In this document: positions 1 to 10,505 of the stretch, in pieces
Numbering within the stretch: position 1 is the stretch's first letter
Layout: every line of letters starts with the position of its first letter
Assembly (NCBI GenBank): GCA_022749755.1
Contig: CM040452.1
Span: 434,001-498,000 of the forward strand
DNA length: 64,000 bases
Reading direction: 5' to 3'
Source of the DNA: Azadirachta indica
Taxonomy: Eukaryota; Streptophyta; Magnoliopsida; Sapindales; Meliaceae
Position numbers and translations under genes: made by a program
The notes under the pieces: generated by a model
What the model was told of the DNA's origin: nothing
The model's database searches: none
The model's input: the letters and a program-made list of their open reading frames with translations, nothing else

Positions 1-765
1 TCTCCTTATTATTTTAAAAATACTTCAACACCGCTAAAGGTTACTTCTATTATTGAAAAAATTAATGAGCTAATGATAATATAATAATTTAATTAAAATT
101 ACTTGCATTAGTGAACAAATTTAAACATACTATCGTGAACATTAAATGCATTTTAAAAATAATATTAATATATTTTTAAGATAATCATTTTTTTTAAAGT
201 TTAAAAAAAAATTAAAAATTTATTTTATTAACATTATTTTTTTTACATTTCTTCTGCTCATTCCCTTCCATTATTTATATTATTTATAAAAGAATATTAT
301 TTATATTAAATTATATTTTACTACTATTAACATATATACTTATTATTTATAAAAGAAAATAATATATGTAAATTATATTATATTATTGTTAATCTTCCAT
401 TCTTCTTCGTGTTGTCTTCTTCTTCTTCAATTCTTCTTCTTCTTCTTCTTCTTTTATTTTTCTTCATGCCTTCTTCTTCCCTAAATAATCAAATATGCCT
501 ATGCATACCCAATTAATTTCCTCAGCTATTTTATCCCAAATTTAATTGTAGCAAATTTTTACATCTCAGAACTCTCGCTGGTGAGACTCATCCTTCGCAG
601 CTTCTCGCATTCCCCATCGTTACTTCACCCGGCAGCTACGTCGATATCATAAGCTAACCGGTTTTCCATAACTCCACTATGATTGGCTAAACAAAGAGAA
701 AAATAGCAAATTATTACTGTTACCACACACACAGACCATCCAAATTTTGACTATCTAATCCAACG
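1..765. other. AT-rich spacer with (TTC)n tract
   Basis: No gene is supported here. A pyrimidine-rich stretch at about 401-480 contains a (TTC)n microsatellite (431-452). The first 40 bases resemble the left end of the inverted-repeat element at 1512-1674, so the window may open inside another copy of that element. Confidence 0.6.
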
Positions 766-1024
766 GGAGAATGCTTATTATCCCTGATTTTTGAGTTAAT
801 ATTCTATTAATCTCTTATATTTTTTTTAATATCCCATTAACTCTTTAAATTTTAATTTTATCTTTTAATATTTTAAATATTTCTAATTTTAACATTTTTT
901 AAACCAATTGAACCGAAGATTAAAACTGAAAAAAATAAAAGTTAGGAGGTGATGAGATATTGAAAAAAATATAGGGAATAATAAGGTATTAACTCGAAAA
1001 TTAGAAGGGCAATAGGCATTCTCC
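766..1024. mobile_element. MITE-like element, 259 bp, long terminal inverted repeats
   Basis: The element opens with GGAGAATGCTTATTATCCCT and closes with the reverse complement of a near match (ending GGCATTCTCC). The two arms pair, with some mismatches, over about 60 bases each (766-830 and 963-1024). The centre is AT-rich and non-coding. Length and structure fit a non-autonomous DNA transposon (MITE). I could not see a clear target-site duplication, so the superfamily is not assigned. Confidence 0.75.
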
Positions 1025-1511
1025 TCGATCCAAATTCATACACCTTTCAAAATCAATAAAAAATTCCAAAATCTAACTAAATTGTTCTTTCTACCAAAAT
1101 CTAATTTTTCCATAGGCCAACTCCATCAAAATGAATACTTCACCCATCATTTTCACAAACATGATTACCTGGATACCAATTTAACTTTTTCACTGATTCA
1201 ACCTGTCAGTCATTGCATTATCCCATCAAGATTTTGTGGCGGCATTGTTCGTCGGTGATTGGTGTGGTGAATGGTGTTGTTGCCAAAGATTGGTGTTGGG
1301 ATTGGTGGATAAGTGTTGCTTGGAGACGAAGAAGAAGGGGAGAGAAAGAGAAGATAAGAATTGATTTAAAATATTTAGCTAGTAAAAGAGAGAGTGTAAA
1401 AAAAATTAAAGAATATTTCGAAGTAATTCAATTCCTTTTAAAGAATTTTAAAATAATTAAGGGTATTAAAATAATTTTACTTGTTTATCAGAGGGTTTTA
1501 AAGTAATTTGC
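1025..1511. other. Spacer, no supported gene
   Basis: A 97-codon open frame lies at 1213-1506, but its Trp/Arg/Lys-rich start and Lys/Ile-rich end resemble no protein family and it has no promoter context. It is treated as chance. Confidence 0.5.
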
Positions 1512-1674
1512 CTTCTTATCATTTTAAAATATTCTCAACCGACACAATTAATAACTTTTGTAGAATTTTGACACAATCAAAAGAGTAAATTTGTATTTGG
1601 GCAAAAAAATAACTTTTTTCACTAACAGAAGTAATATTTGAGGGGTGTTGAGGTATTTTTAAAATAGTAAGAGA
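1512..1674. mobile_element. Short inverted-repeat element (MITE-like)
   Basis: The left arm at 1512-1539 (CTTCTTATCATTTTAAAATA...) pairs with the right arm at 1647-1674 (...TTTTTAAAATAGTAAGAGA) with a few mismatches. The interior is about 107 bases of AT-rich DNA. A third arm-like sequence is present at 1-40, which suggests a repeated family. Confidence 0.6.
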
Positions 1675-1717
1675 GTAACATAGATTTGGCCAAATAAAGA
1701 GGGGTATCGAGCATATT

Positions 1718-2335
1718 ACATTTTACATTTATCTTCTTTTAGCTCGTGAGATATCATGCTTAAACAATGTTGTTCTTTTAGATTTCTTTTATCAAGAGTA
1801 TATTTGTAATTAAGGTAATAATATTTTTATCTCCAAATTTTGTCAAAATAATAAATCAATAGATAATTTGTTTAATCGTAAAAATTTCATCTCTACCAAG
1901 CATAGAGGTGATAATTTTAGGGACAACCCTTAAAAAAAATATATGAAATTCAAGTATTTATGTTGATTTCAATTGATACAATTATTAATCGTATTGCATT
2001 TACAACATTCATTTAAGATTGAGTTTGGACTCTTAAATTGGTCAACTTGTTTATAACATAATTAATTATTTAAATAATGATGCTGTTTTAACCTACTAAA
2101 TTATTTATCTCTTTCTAAATAGATATGCATTTAGAACGATTTTATTAAATGAGTACAAATGACATGATATATTTGTCCCACCTAAAATGTTTTGTACACC
2201 TCAACTTTAAAAATATGAAAAGCAATATTTAAGAAAAAAGTTTTGTAGAAACCAATTCAATAAAATTGTTGCATTTACGTTTCCTTTAAAGCATATGTTA
2301 TAATTTTATTGAATGTTTATGTTGATGTCAAAATT
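1718..2335 (+). repeat. Direct repeat, copy 1 (flanks CCT7 fragment)
   Basis: About 600 bases that match 3903-4487 in the same orientation at an estimated 75-80% identity. Shared landmarks include GTAATAATATTTTTATCTC, GAAATTCAAGTATTTATGTT and CACCTAAAATGTTTTGTA. It lies left of the CCT7 fragment. The ends lack the TG...CA of an LTR. Confidence 0.7.
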
Positions 2336-3124
2336 CTTCCCACCTCTACATAGGTTTCACGTAGAAAAATTTCAATCAACAGTTAAGATTTATAAAATAT
2401 GGGAAGCACGCTTCGGTAGACTTGATGGCCTATTTGCATCAGAGAATAAGGACCACAACCTATATGTGTCGACTGAGAATCACTTCTTTTTCACCTTCAT
2501 GAACGTCTGCAAAACTCAGATGGTCAATGGGCGCCAATAGTGTCTTTAGGGAAAACCTTCCGACGCTCAAGTTAGTTCAAGGGACTTTTTTTTTTTAAGA
2601 AATAATCACAAGCATAAATGTGTGTGCTTAAAGAGAAAACAAGTAATAATAGAGAGAAATTTAGAGTTCTTAGAATCCAACACTTTTCTTAGAGAAGATC
2701 TTCATTTATATATGTGGTGGATGGAGATATTTTCCTCCGTAATCCATATCACATGACTACTATGCATGTTATGATGGGACATTCTCCGTTACAAAACCAT
2801 GGTACTTGGTATAATGGATATTTTTCCAACACATAATCATTGTTCTTGTTTGGCAAAATTCAGGAGCCAGTTAATTTTTTACTTTCACACACTCAACCCA
2901 CTTTACTTGTGGGAGTGAACGTCCTTCCGTCCTTTGCTGACATGTCCTCTCTTTACTGGTGGCGCTTTATTATTAGCTATTTAATAATTTCTTATGCTGG
3001 GAATTGTACCACCAGGCTACAGTCATGGCCTTTTAGCTATGATCCCCACTTCTATCATTTTAGGACTACAAAACTCCCTTTTTTCACAGGGAGATTCATG
3101 ATTTTGCAAGGGAAAACATTTACA
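2336..3124. other. Unassigned sequence between direct repeats
   Basis: This stretch is less AT-rich than its surroundings and holds open frames on the plus strand (2313-2540, 2840-3367), but none resembles a known protein. The second partly lies opposite the CCT7 fragment and is its antisense shadow. It may be further captured or degraded gene sequence. Confidence 0.4.
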
Positions 3125-3512
3125 TGTCGTCGTTCTATCCCTGACTTCATAATCCTAAGACTTGGCGATGTTAACAAGAATCTTCGCAGTAGGATGAAAG
3201 GTGTCAAGCAACTTCGTGATCGTCGTGCCGTCATTCAAAATGGTAACGTTCTCTTTATCATCGTGGATCAACTTATCCATACCTCTCAGACCAAGCATTG
3301 TCCTCAACACATGGGCCACCACGGTACAGGCATTTATGTTGTTCAAAAACTGCACCTTCCCCTATGATGTGTCTGTACCTTCCTTCAATAGAATGATCTA
3401 CGGCTGCTGCTTAGTTTTTTCGAGCGTTTCAAGAATGCCAGTTACAAGAAGTAATCGGAAAGTGAGAGTTAAAAATAAAGTCTTTATGTGAACTTACCAT
3501 CATCGCTGCCAT
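3125..3512 (-). pseudogene. CCT7: 5' fragment of CCT7 (TCP-1 eta chaperonin)
   Basis: CCT7 is one of eight subunits of the cytosolic CCT/TRiC ring that folds actin, tubulin and other proteins. On the minus strand, exon 1 reads MAAMM (3512-3498) and is followed by an intact GTAAGT donor. After a 91-base intron ending in CAG, exon 2 (3406 downwards) reads QP*IILLKEGTDTS*G. A one-base frameshift follows, then [19 protein letters not shown], the signature [32 protein letters not shown], and after a stop DYEVRDRTTT, the family's DSEVGDGTTT. Homology stops at about 3125, so only some 80 of about 560 residues remain. The retained intron means a genomic duplication, not a retrocopy. Three stops and a frameshift make it non-functional. 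Subunit assignment rests on the close match to the plant CCT7 N-terminus. Confidence 0.9.
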
Positions 3513-3902
3513 TGTTGAAATGGAAGATGAAGCGAAAGTGCAGAAATAAAGTTAAAGAGAGTTCAAAAAGAGCTTGGGTTTACTCTCTTTTCAACTTGTT
3601 AATGAAGTGCAAAAGGGAAGGGATCTGTAAGTGTGCTCTCTCTAGTTGTTTCTAGTGTTACTTGTGGTTTTGTGTTTGATTTATTGGAGGGATTATTTTT
3701 AAGGACTAAATTGTTAATTAAAAAAATGTTATATATTATCTTATTATTTCACTAAAATTTAGAAATTAAAATAATAATAATTCGACCTATCAAATTAAAC
3801 TAAAGAATGTCTAGCACGTCATATAAATTTTAATTTAGCCGGTTTTTAGTATTTTTTCAAAAAATTGAGGATACATAGAAATACGCTGAGTTATTATTTT
3901 TA

Positions 3903-4487
3903 AGGTTTTATATTTATCTTGTTTTAGCCCATGCCAATATCATACTTTCAAGATGTTGTTCTCTTTAGATTTCTTTTATTAAGCATGTTTGTAATTAAAG
4001 TAATAATATTTTTATCTCTACATTTTATTAAAATAATAAATTAATACATAATTCACTTAATTATAACAATTTCATTTCTAACAAGCTAGAGGTGATAATT
4101 TTATATACAAACCTTAAAAAATCAATATGAAATTCAAGTATTTATGTTGATTTAAATTGATACATTTATTAATTGTATTGCATTTATTTCACTCATTGAC
4201 CTAGTTTGTGCTTTTTAACTTGTTTATAACATGATTAATTATTCTTATAATCATATTTGTAACCTATTGTTTATAATTCTTTTCAAATAGATGTGTATTT
4301 TAGTGAGATTTTATTAAATGAGCATAGATGATAGATATTTATTCCACCTAAAATGTTTTGTATACCTCAAAATTAAAAACAAAAAAATAATGTTCAAGAA
4401 AATGTTTTCACCAAAATCAATTCAATAAAATTGTTACACGTTTGCTTTAATGCATTTATTGGATGGTTATATTGGAATTATTTCCTG
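3903..4487 (+). repeat. Direct repeat, copy 2 (flanks CCT7 fragment)
   Basis: The second copy of the block at 1718-2335, in the same orientation and about 2.2 kb away. It retains the same order of short conserved strings, with many substitutions and small indels. Confidence 0.7.
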
Positions 4488-4820
4488 TTTAAGACATCTT
4501 TAATGTTCTATTAATGTACATTTTTTTACTAACAATTGATATTTATTCATATATTTGATAACTAGTCATGATAACGAGTTGTTTTATTTTGTAATGATTA
4601 TAGGTTTATTAGCTGTAAATAAAAAAGTCAGAACAACTCATTCCTGAATATACCTTAAATTAAAGTTATTGAAATAGAATATTTTGACTATAAACTTAAT
4701 TATCATGCGTTAAAGTTGTATTTATTGCATTTTCATCATGAAGTTACGGTAAAATAGGATTAACTGATGTTTATTGTTTCAAAAATCAATATTTAAAAAA
4801 TAATACAATATCAATTAATT
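4488..4820. other. AT-rich spacer, nothing recognised
   Basis: No open frame, repeat or RNA gene was recognised between the direct repeat and the assembly gap. Confidence 0.6.
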
Positions 4821-4920
4821 NNNNNNNNNNNNNNNNNNNNNNNNNNNNNNNNNNNNNNNNNNNNNNNNNNNNNNNNNNNNNNNNNNNNNNNNNNNNNNNN
4901 NNNNNNNNNNNNNNNNNNNN
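4821..4920. other. Assembly gap of 100 N
   Basis: Exactly 100 undetermined bases, the usual placeholder for a scaffold join of unknown size. The order and distance of features on either side are therefore less certain. Confidence 0.99.
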
Positions 4921-6002
4921 TTAATGTAAAGGAGCACAACTATTAAAAGTAAGTTGCAGTTGCTATAAGATCATATCAATATCATATAGCTTTGCTATTA
5001 GTAGTATATAATACATCTACTTGAATGATAGGTTTAAGGTTCATAAAAAGGTATTATTGGAGTTAAAAAATGACCATGTTAACGCTTGACTGTGTAAGGA
5101 GAATGTGAGAATTTTAGGGTAATGCCTAAGATTAGTTTTACTGCATATGATAGCCGAAAAAATAAGGATTACTTAAGGTTTACAAGTTAGACATGCAAGA
5201 AAAGAAGAGTGTTGCCTCAAGATCATGGCTTTATGGACACTAAGCTCTAAGATGATATTCCTCTCAAGATCATCAACTCGCCCTGAGTGTGAAATATTGG
5301 CTCCTTAATGTGTAATTATAGTGGAACATAATTTAGATTATATAATTTTGTTTTTTAATATAAGTTATCATCCTAGGATAAGTTTTTTCTAGAAATAAAA
5401 GATATGTTAAAAGACTTATATTTATAATAAAATACTTATTTTAATTCATCCTACGTTTAATTAAAGGATTTACACTTTTAAGAATGGACCCAAAGATTTT
5501 TTTAGGCCTTTGTGTTCCTTAAATAGCAATTAGCTTAATTACATAATTGATCATTTGAGATTAAATTTCCCCCCAGTGGGCAAAACCAATGTTATTATCT
5601 TAATTTCAATTAGATTTAAGCATACTCTTACTTTCCATATCACAACCTATAATTTGAGTTTCAAAGAATGATTTGGGTTCACATGTGCATTTTTACGCAT
5701 TATTTAGATTAAACAGCGTAATTTTACCTTGAACTTAAACTTGAGCTAATTTTTAAATATTAATAATGTCAAAGTTTATTTATAAAAGTAAAAAATTCTT
5801 ATAAAATTTTAATTAAATAGCAAAAAATAGTCATTTGTGTTCTTTTATCACTTTTAGAAATAAGCCCTCAAAATTAATTACTATTTTTTCTCAAAATAAT
5901 ATATACTCGTCTTCATAAGAATATCAAACACATTCTTATTATTTTGATTTTAGAAAATTATTTTTAACAAACACTTTCAATATAAACAAGCATAAGTGCA
6001 TA
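4921..6002. other. AT-rich spacer, nothing recognised
   Basis: No gene, repeat array or RNA gene was recognised. Confidence 0.6.
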
Positions 6003-6195
6003 TATGGCAGCACAAATGGGCCAATGTTGAGCTGGAATTCATTGATTGCAAAAAAAACAAATAAACATTAATTTACATAATATAAAATTCTTTTAATTTG
6101 AAAGATATTTTGATCATAAAAGACATGCATGCTTTGTTAATGTATAGTCGGTTTGATTTTTTGTGGAACAACAAATACTTACCTAATATTAAGAG
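6003..6195 (+). repeat. Diverged direct repeat, copy 1
   Basis: It matches 8213-8462 in the same orientation. Shared strings include CACAAATGGGCCAAT, GAGCTGG, TAATTTGAAAGATATTTTG and a GTG(G/C)AACAA(C/T)AAATA block. The second copy carries a small insertion. Family unknown. Confidence 0.7.
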
Positions 6196-8212
6196 TATTG
6201 TAGATATTTTTGACATATAATCACACTTAAACTTTTGCTAGTATGAACAGTTCTGACATCATCAATCATTTCTAATTTTTAGTAAAATAATAAATTAGAA
6301 TATAGTTTTTCAATTTTAACAATTTATTTTTTACTAGTTATAATATAGTAAGGACCAAGTTGTTAGTGTTATTTAATAATATAAATATTATTAATATTAT
6401 TATTCTTATTAAATATATTATCTTTGGATTATTATTATTGATAGAAAATAATTGTATAATCTAACTATAATTTTATCTTTAACAATTGTTAATATAATTT
6501 TATTACCATCATTTTTTTATAATTGTTTGAGGTAACAATAATTATATTTTAATATAGTAATTTTTAAGTCTAGTAAAATAAATTTGATTAGAAATTAACT
6601 TTTTTTAAAAATTAATTTTAAAAGTTTCAAAAAATTTATTTAATTGAAATTTTGATTTTGAATTTTAAAATTAAAATTTGATTTTGAAATTTGAAATTGA
6701 AATTGAAATTTAGGATTTGTATTATTTATAAATTTTACATTAGAATATTTACATATTGATATGATTATATTGATTCATTCAATATTATAATATTAAATTA
6801 CTATATTTTAATTGCTTATTAATAAAAAATAACATTTATGCAAATTACTAAGTATGGTTGATATCATATTATATAGTTTTCATTCTATATGCTAGTATGA
6901 ACTTAAGAATTTTGGTTTAAGTTATGATCTAAATGTATTTAGTTATTGCTTTTATTTAATTTTTTTGATATAATATTAAATTACTATTTTTATTTGTGAT
7001 TAATAAACAATAATTAATGATTATTTAATTGATGATTGTTATCAATTATCTTATTGTCATTAATTATTTTGTAAAAAAAAATAAGTATTTATTTTTCATA
7101 TGTTATTTTGATAATGCATAAAATGGTGATTTCACATCTAAAAAATTAATTTATTATTATTAAAAAATATATAATAAATTTGATTTATATTATAAGATTT
7201 AATGAAAAATTAAAAATTGATTATATATTTTTTGGTAATAAATTTAAAAGGTGTAATTGTAGAAGCTAACTTTTGTTAATTGCTTTAAATATGTATTCAA
7301 GTCAATAAATTTAATATTTATTATAAATAAATATTCAAATCCTAAATAAAAAGATGGCATGAGTTGCCCCACTCCTTAACACTCTATCTTCTCCTCACAA
7401 TTACTTGTTATTTATTATAAGTGACAATATTTTTATAAATATAAGTTATTTAAGTTATTGTTAATGTTATATACAATATTTTTTATTTTTATGATTTTAT
7501 TAACTTTTTAGTATTAAAATTGTGATATTTGAGAATTTGATTACTATATTTTTTTTATTTTGGAGAATTTTGTATTACATAAAGTAATTTTATAATTTAA
7601 ATAAATTATTTTATATCAACATAATAATTTAAAATTATTTTCAAATAATTATTAAAGATAAAATATTTGTTACATTATTATTAATGATAATAATAGTTAT
7701 AATTATTAAATATATATTATCTTAGATTATAATTTTTTTAATCAATATAATATTTAAAAATATTACTTTTGTTAACATAAATTAAATATATATATGCTTA
7801 TTAAATGTTAATTGTTTAATAAATTTTACAAATGATTATAAGTAAAAAAAGAAAAAAAAAGTTCTACACTCGATTCCTTCTAATGCAAGAGTTTTATTAA
7901 TTTTTCAAAATAAAAAAAAAAGTCAATCTAGCTCGTGAGTCGACCCAAGCGCAAACTCGGCGTGACCCATATGGGTCAAGATTTATGAGTCGTGTCAGAT
8001 TTAAAGATTATAAAATGAGTTTGGAATGGTTTTGACTATTGTACGTGTTTGAATCAACCTAACAAGTAAGTTCATTTAAATTTCAATTTCAATTTTGTAG
8101 ATTGGGCTCACCTAGACTATTTGTCACCCGTATGGTGGAATTTTTTTTATTGAAAAAATTTTGATAATAATTGAAAGGAATTTGGACAATTGATGATGAT
8201 AAATAATAGAAG
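6196..8212. other. Very AT-rich spacer
   Basis: About 2 kb of AT-rich DNA with short poly(A/T) runs and no supported coding sequence. A short, more GC-rich stretch at about 7930-8000 (ACTCGGCGTGACCCATATGG) looks like a degenerate repeat but could not be classified. Confidence 0.5.
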
Positions 8213-8462
8213 CCAACACAAATGGGCCAATATCGAGCTGGGACCTATTGATTAAAAAAGACAAATAAAAGTTAATTTGTATAACATAAAACTCTTCTAA
8301 TTTGAAAGATATTTTGGTCCTTTCAAACATGCAAGCTTTGTTAGACATTTCGGTCTAATTTGAAACATATTTTTATTGTTTAAAACTTTTCTCTATAATA
8401 AAATATGTCGGTCTATAATGTTTAATTGCTTTTATTTTTTGTGCAACAATAAATATTCACAT
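8213..8462 (+). repeat. Diverged direct repeat, copy 2
   Basis: The second copy of the block at 6003-6195. An open frame on the opposite strand (8124-8348) falls in this repeat and is not credible as a gene. Confidence 0.7.
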
Positions 8463-8636
8463 GATAATATCATGTTTTGACTATTGTTTAAATATTTTTT
8501 TAACGTTTGAAAATATAAACAAGTAATTTTTTATTAAATAACATTTAAACTTGAATTAATTTGAATGATTGTTACATTTTTTTATCTAAAAATAAAATAA
8601 TAAATTAGTATTGATTGTTTTAATTATAACAACAAA

Positions 8637-9660
8637 ACTAAGTGAATAATAATTGATAAAATATTAAATGTCAATTAAATAAAAATCGATGTTTATCAAA
8701 CGTTTTTAAGGGTTATATATATTTTTTAAAATTTGTCTAATTTTCTATTTGAAATTAAATAAAAGCTTAAAAAGTCGTTTGATTCCTTTCTCAAAAATTA
8801 AATATTTTCCATTTCCAAAGACATGAAATAACGAAAAGCATATATGTTTGTGTGCATGTTGTCAAATTAATTATTTTTTTAAAAAAATGTTTTCAAATTT
8901 TAAGTAAAAAATGCAAAATAACTTTTTTCTTGTTTCTAATTTTTAAAAATAAAATTTTTAAATTCTTTTTTTTAAATGTAAGATTATTTTGAAAAATAAG
9001 ACAAAAAACATTCTTATTATTTTATATTTCACAAAATTATTCTAACAAATACTACTAAATATGTTTTCTATTCTTGAAAATACTATTTTTAAAACATCTA
9101 CTTTAAAATATTAACAAACAGACTCTTAAAGTTATTTGGTTAATTACGTTCTCAAAATATGTTCTTTTATTGTCAGAAAAAAATATGAAAAAATATATAT
9201 TTGATTACATATTTTGCAAAAGTTATTGTCAAAAATAAAAATATTATTTTAAAACTTATCAAAAAGATAGAAAAGAATAAATTGTTGAATTTTGCAACTT
9301 TCAATCACGAAATTTCCAAATTAATTACATTTTTTTCTCAAATTTTACTCATTTTTAAAAAAAAAAAAAAAAAAAAAAACGAAACGATTTCTTTTTTTAT
9401 ATATCTTACAAAACTGTTTTGAACAAAACAAGCAGTTTATTGAAAACATTAGTATTTACTAAACAACCTTTTGTTTTTGAAAATATTAGTTTTATAATTC
9501 TAAATTGTACATTGAATTTATCATGATTTATCTAATGAATTTTTTATCACAACATGACATGTGAATCATGTGATTTGCAAAAGAGTACCAAGTCTAATCT
9601 CATCTCAACCTCAGTGGTATTTATATATTATATACATGTTTCTTTGACATTATTGTATTA
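8637..9660 (+). repeat. Upstream copy of CCD4 promoter-proximal block
   Basis: It begins AAGTGAATAATAATTGATAA and ends in a TATA-rich stretch followed by TTTCTTTGA at about 9650. The same order of landmarks recurs at 9684-10360, directly upstream of the CCD4 gene. This copy is followed by no coding sequence. It contains a poly(A) run at about 9359-9379. Confidence 0.7.
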
Positions 9661-9683
9661 CTAAAATTAATAAAAAGTAAAAT

Positions 9684-10360
9684 GCAAGTGAATAATAATT
9701 GATAAATATTAAATATCAATTGATTAAATTAAAATTAATGCTTATCAAATATTTTAATTTCAAAGGCATATAATGAATAAAATTATATTTGGTTGTATAT
9801 TTTTGTGAAATTCATTTTTAAAACATATATTAAAAAGTTGCCATAGTCATTATTTTTAATCTTATCATATGTAATAATTGAAATAATAAAATTGTTGTTT
9901 TCGACTACTCTCAAATATTAATTGAAAATTTTATTAAATTATTTTTTCGCTTTACTTATTTTAAAAATAATACCAAAATACTTCTCCTCATTTTTAATTT
10001 TAGAAATTAAATTATTTTTTATCTTAAAGACAAGTTTTGTAAGTTTTGAAAACATGAGTTATAATTTCAAAAAACACTATTTAAGAACTGATAGCACATG
10101 AATAACAAGACATGTTGAATCACTTAGCCCAACACGTGGTAGGGACACATGTTGAATATATTACCATTTATCTGATTTTGACTAGAATACAAACATGCCC
10201 AGGTCCATCCTGAATTTATCATGATTTGTCCAACATTAACTATGACACGACATAATAAATCATGCAAATTTTGAGTTGATAAGATTTTGAGCAATACAGT
10301 AGCAATCAGAATCTCAATCTCAGTTATATATACATTATATATTTCTTTGATTTCACCATA
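9684..10360 (+). repeat. Downstream copy of promoter-proximal block, adjoining CCD4
   Basis: It shares the opening AAGTGAATAATAATTGATAA, then TGAATTTATCATGATTT (10210) and CTCAATCTCAG plus a TATA-rich tail with TTTCTTTGA (about 10312-10350), in the same order as 8637-9660. It is shorter by about 350 bases, so indels separate the copies. It presumably contains the live promoter. Confidence 0.7.
10325..10332 (+). promoter_or_regulatory. Candidate TATA box of CCD4
   Basis: TATATATA, followed by a second TATATAT a few bases on. Transcription would be expected to start roughly 25-35 bases downstream, near 10355. That is just ahead of the ATG at 10370 and about 150 bases ahead of the ATG at 10506. 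Inferred from position only. Confidence 0.45.
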
Positions 10361-10369
10361 TTCATTCTC

Positions 10370-10505
10370 ATGGATCGCATTAATTCCTCATCCTTCAAGA
10401 TATTATACAATCATCCAAAATCCAACAAGATTTCTATAAGCAATTACAATCACATCAATCAACAAAAACCCCTCTGTACCTTATTCCCACAGGCCAAAAA
10501 GATTT
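10370..10505 (+). other. Out-of-frame transit-peptide-like segment of CCD4
   Basis: A second reading frame begins at the ATG at 10370 with MDRINSSSFKILYN, rich in Ser, Asn, Lys and Ile and poor in acidic residues, as chloroplast transit peptides are. Plant CCD4 proteins characteristically begin with a Met-Asp-x-x-Ser-Ser-Ser-Phe type sequence. This frame runs to 10642 but is offset by one base from the catalytic frame, which has a stop at 10437-10439 and no ATG until 10506. It looks like the ancestral N-terminus separated by a one-base insertion, a two-base deletion or an assembly error. Otherwise it is an overlapping upstream frame that would depress translation. Confidence 0.55.

Noticed and set aside
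2840..3367. 175-codon plus-strand frame
   Set aside because: Its second half lies opposite the CCT7 exon, and its own protein resembles nothing known.
1718..4487. Complete LTR retrotransposon
   Set aside because: There are direct repeats but no TG...CA ends, primer-binding site, polypurine tract or gag/pol sequence between them.
9201..9422. 73-codon Lys/Phe-rich frame
   Set aside because: It runs through a poly(A) tract inside a duplicated non-coding block.
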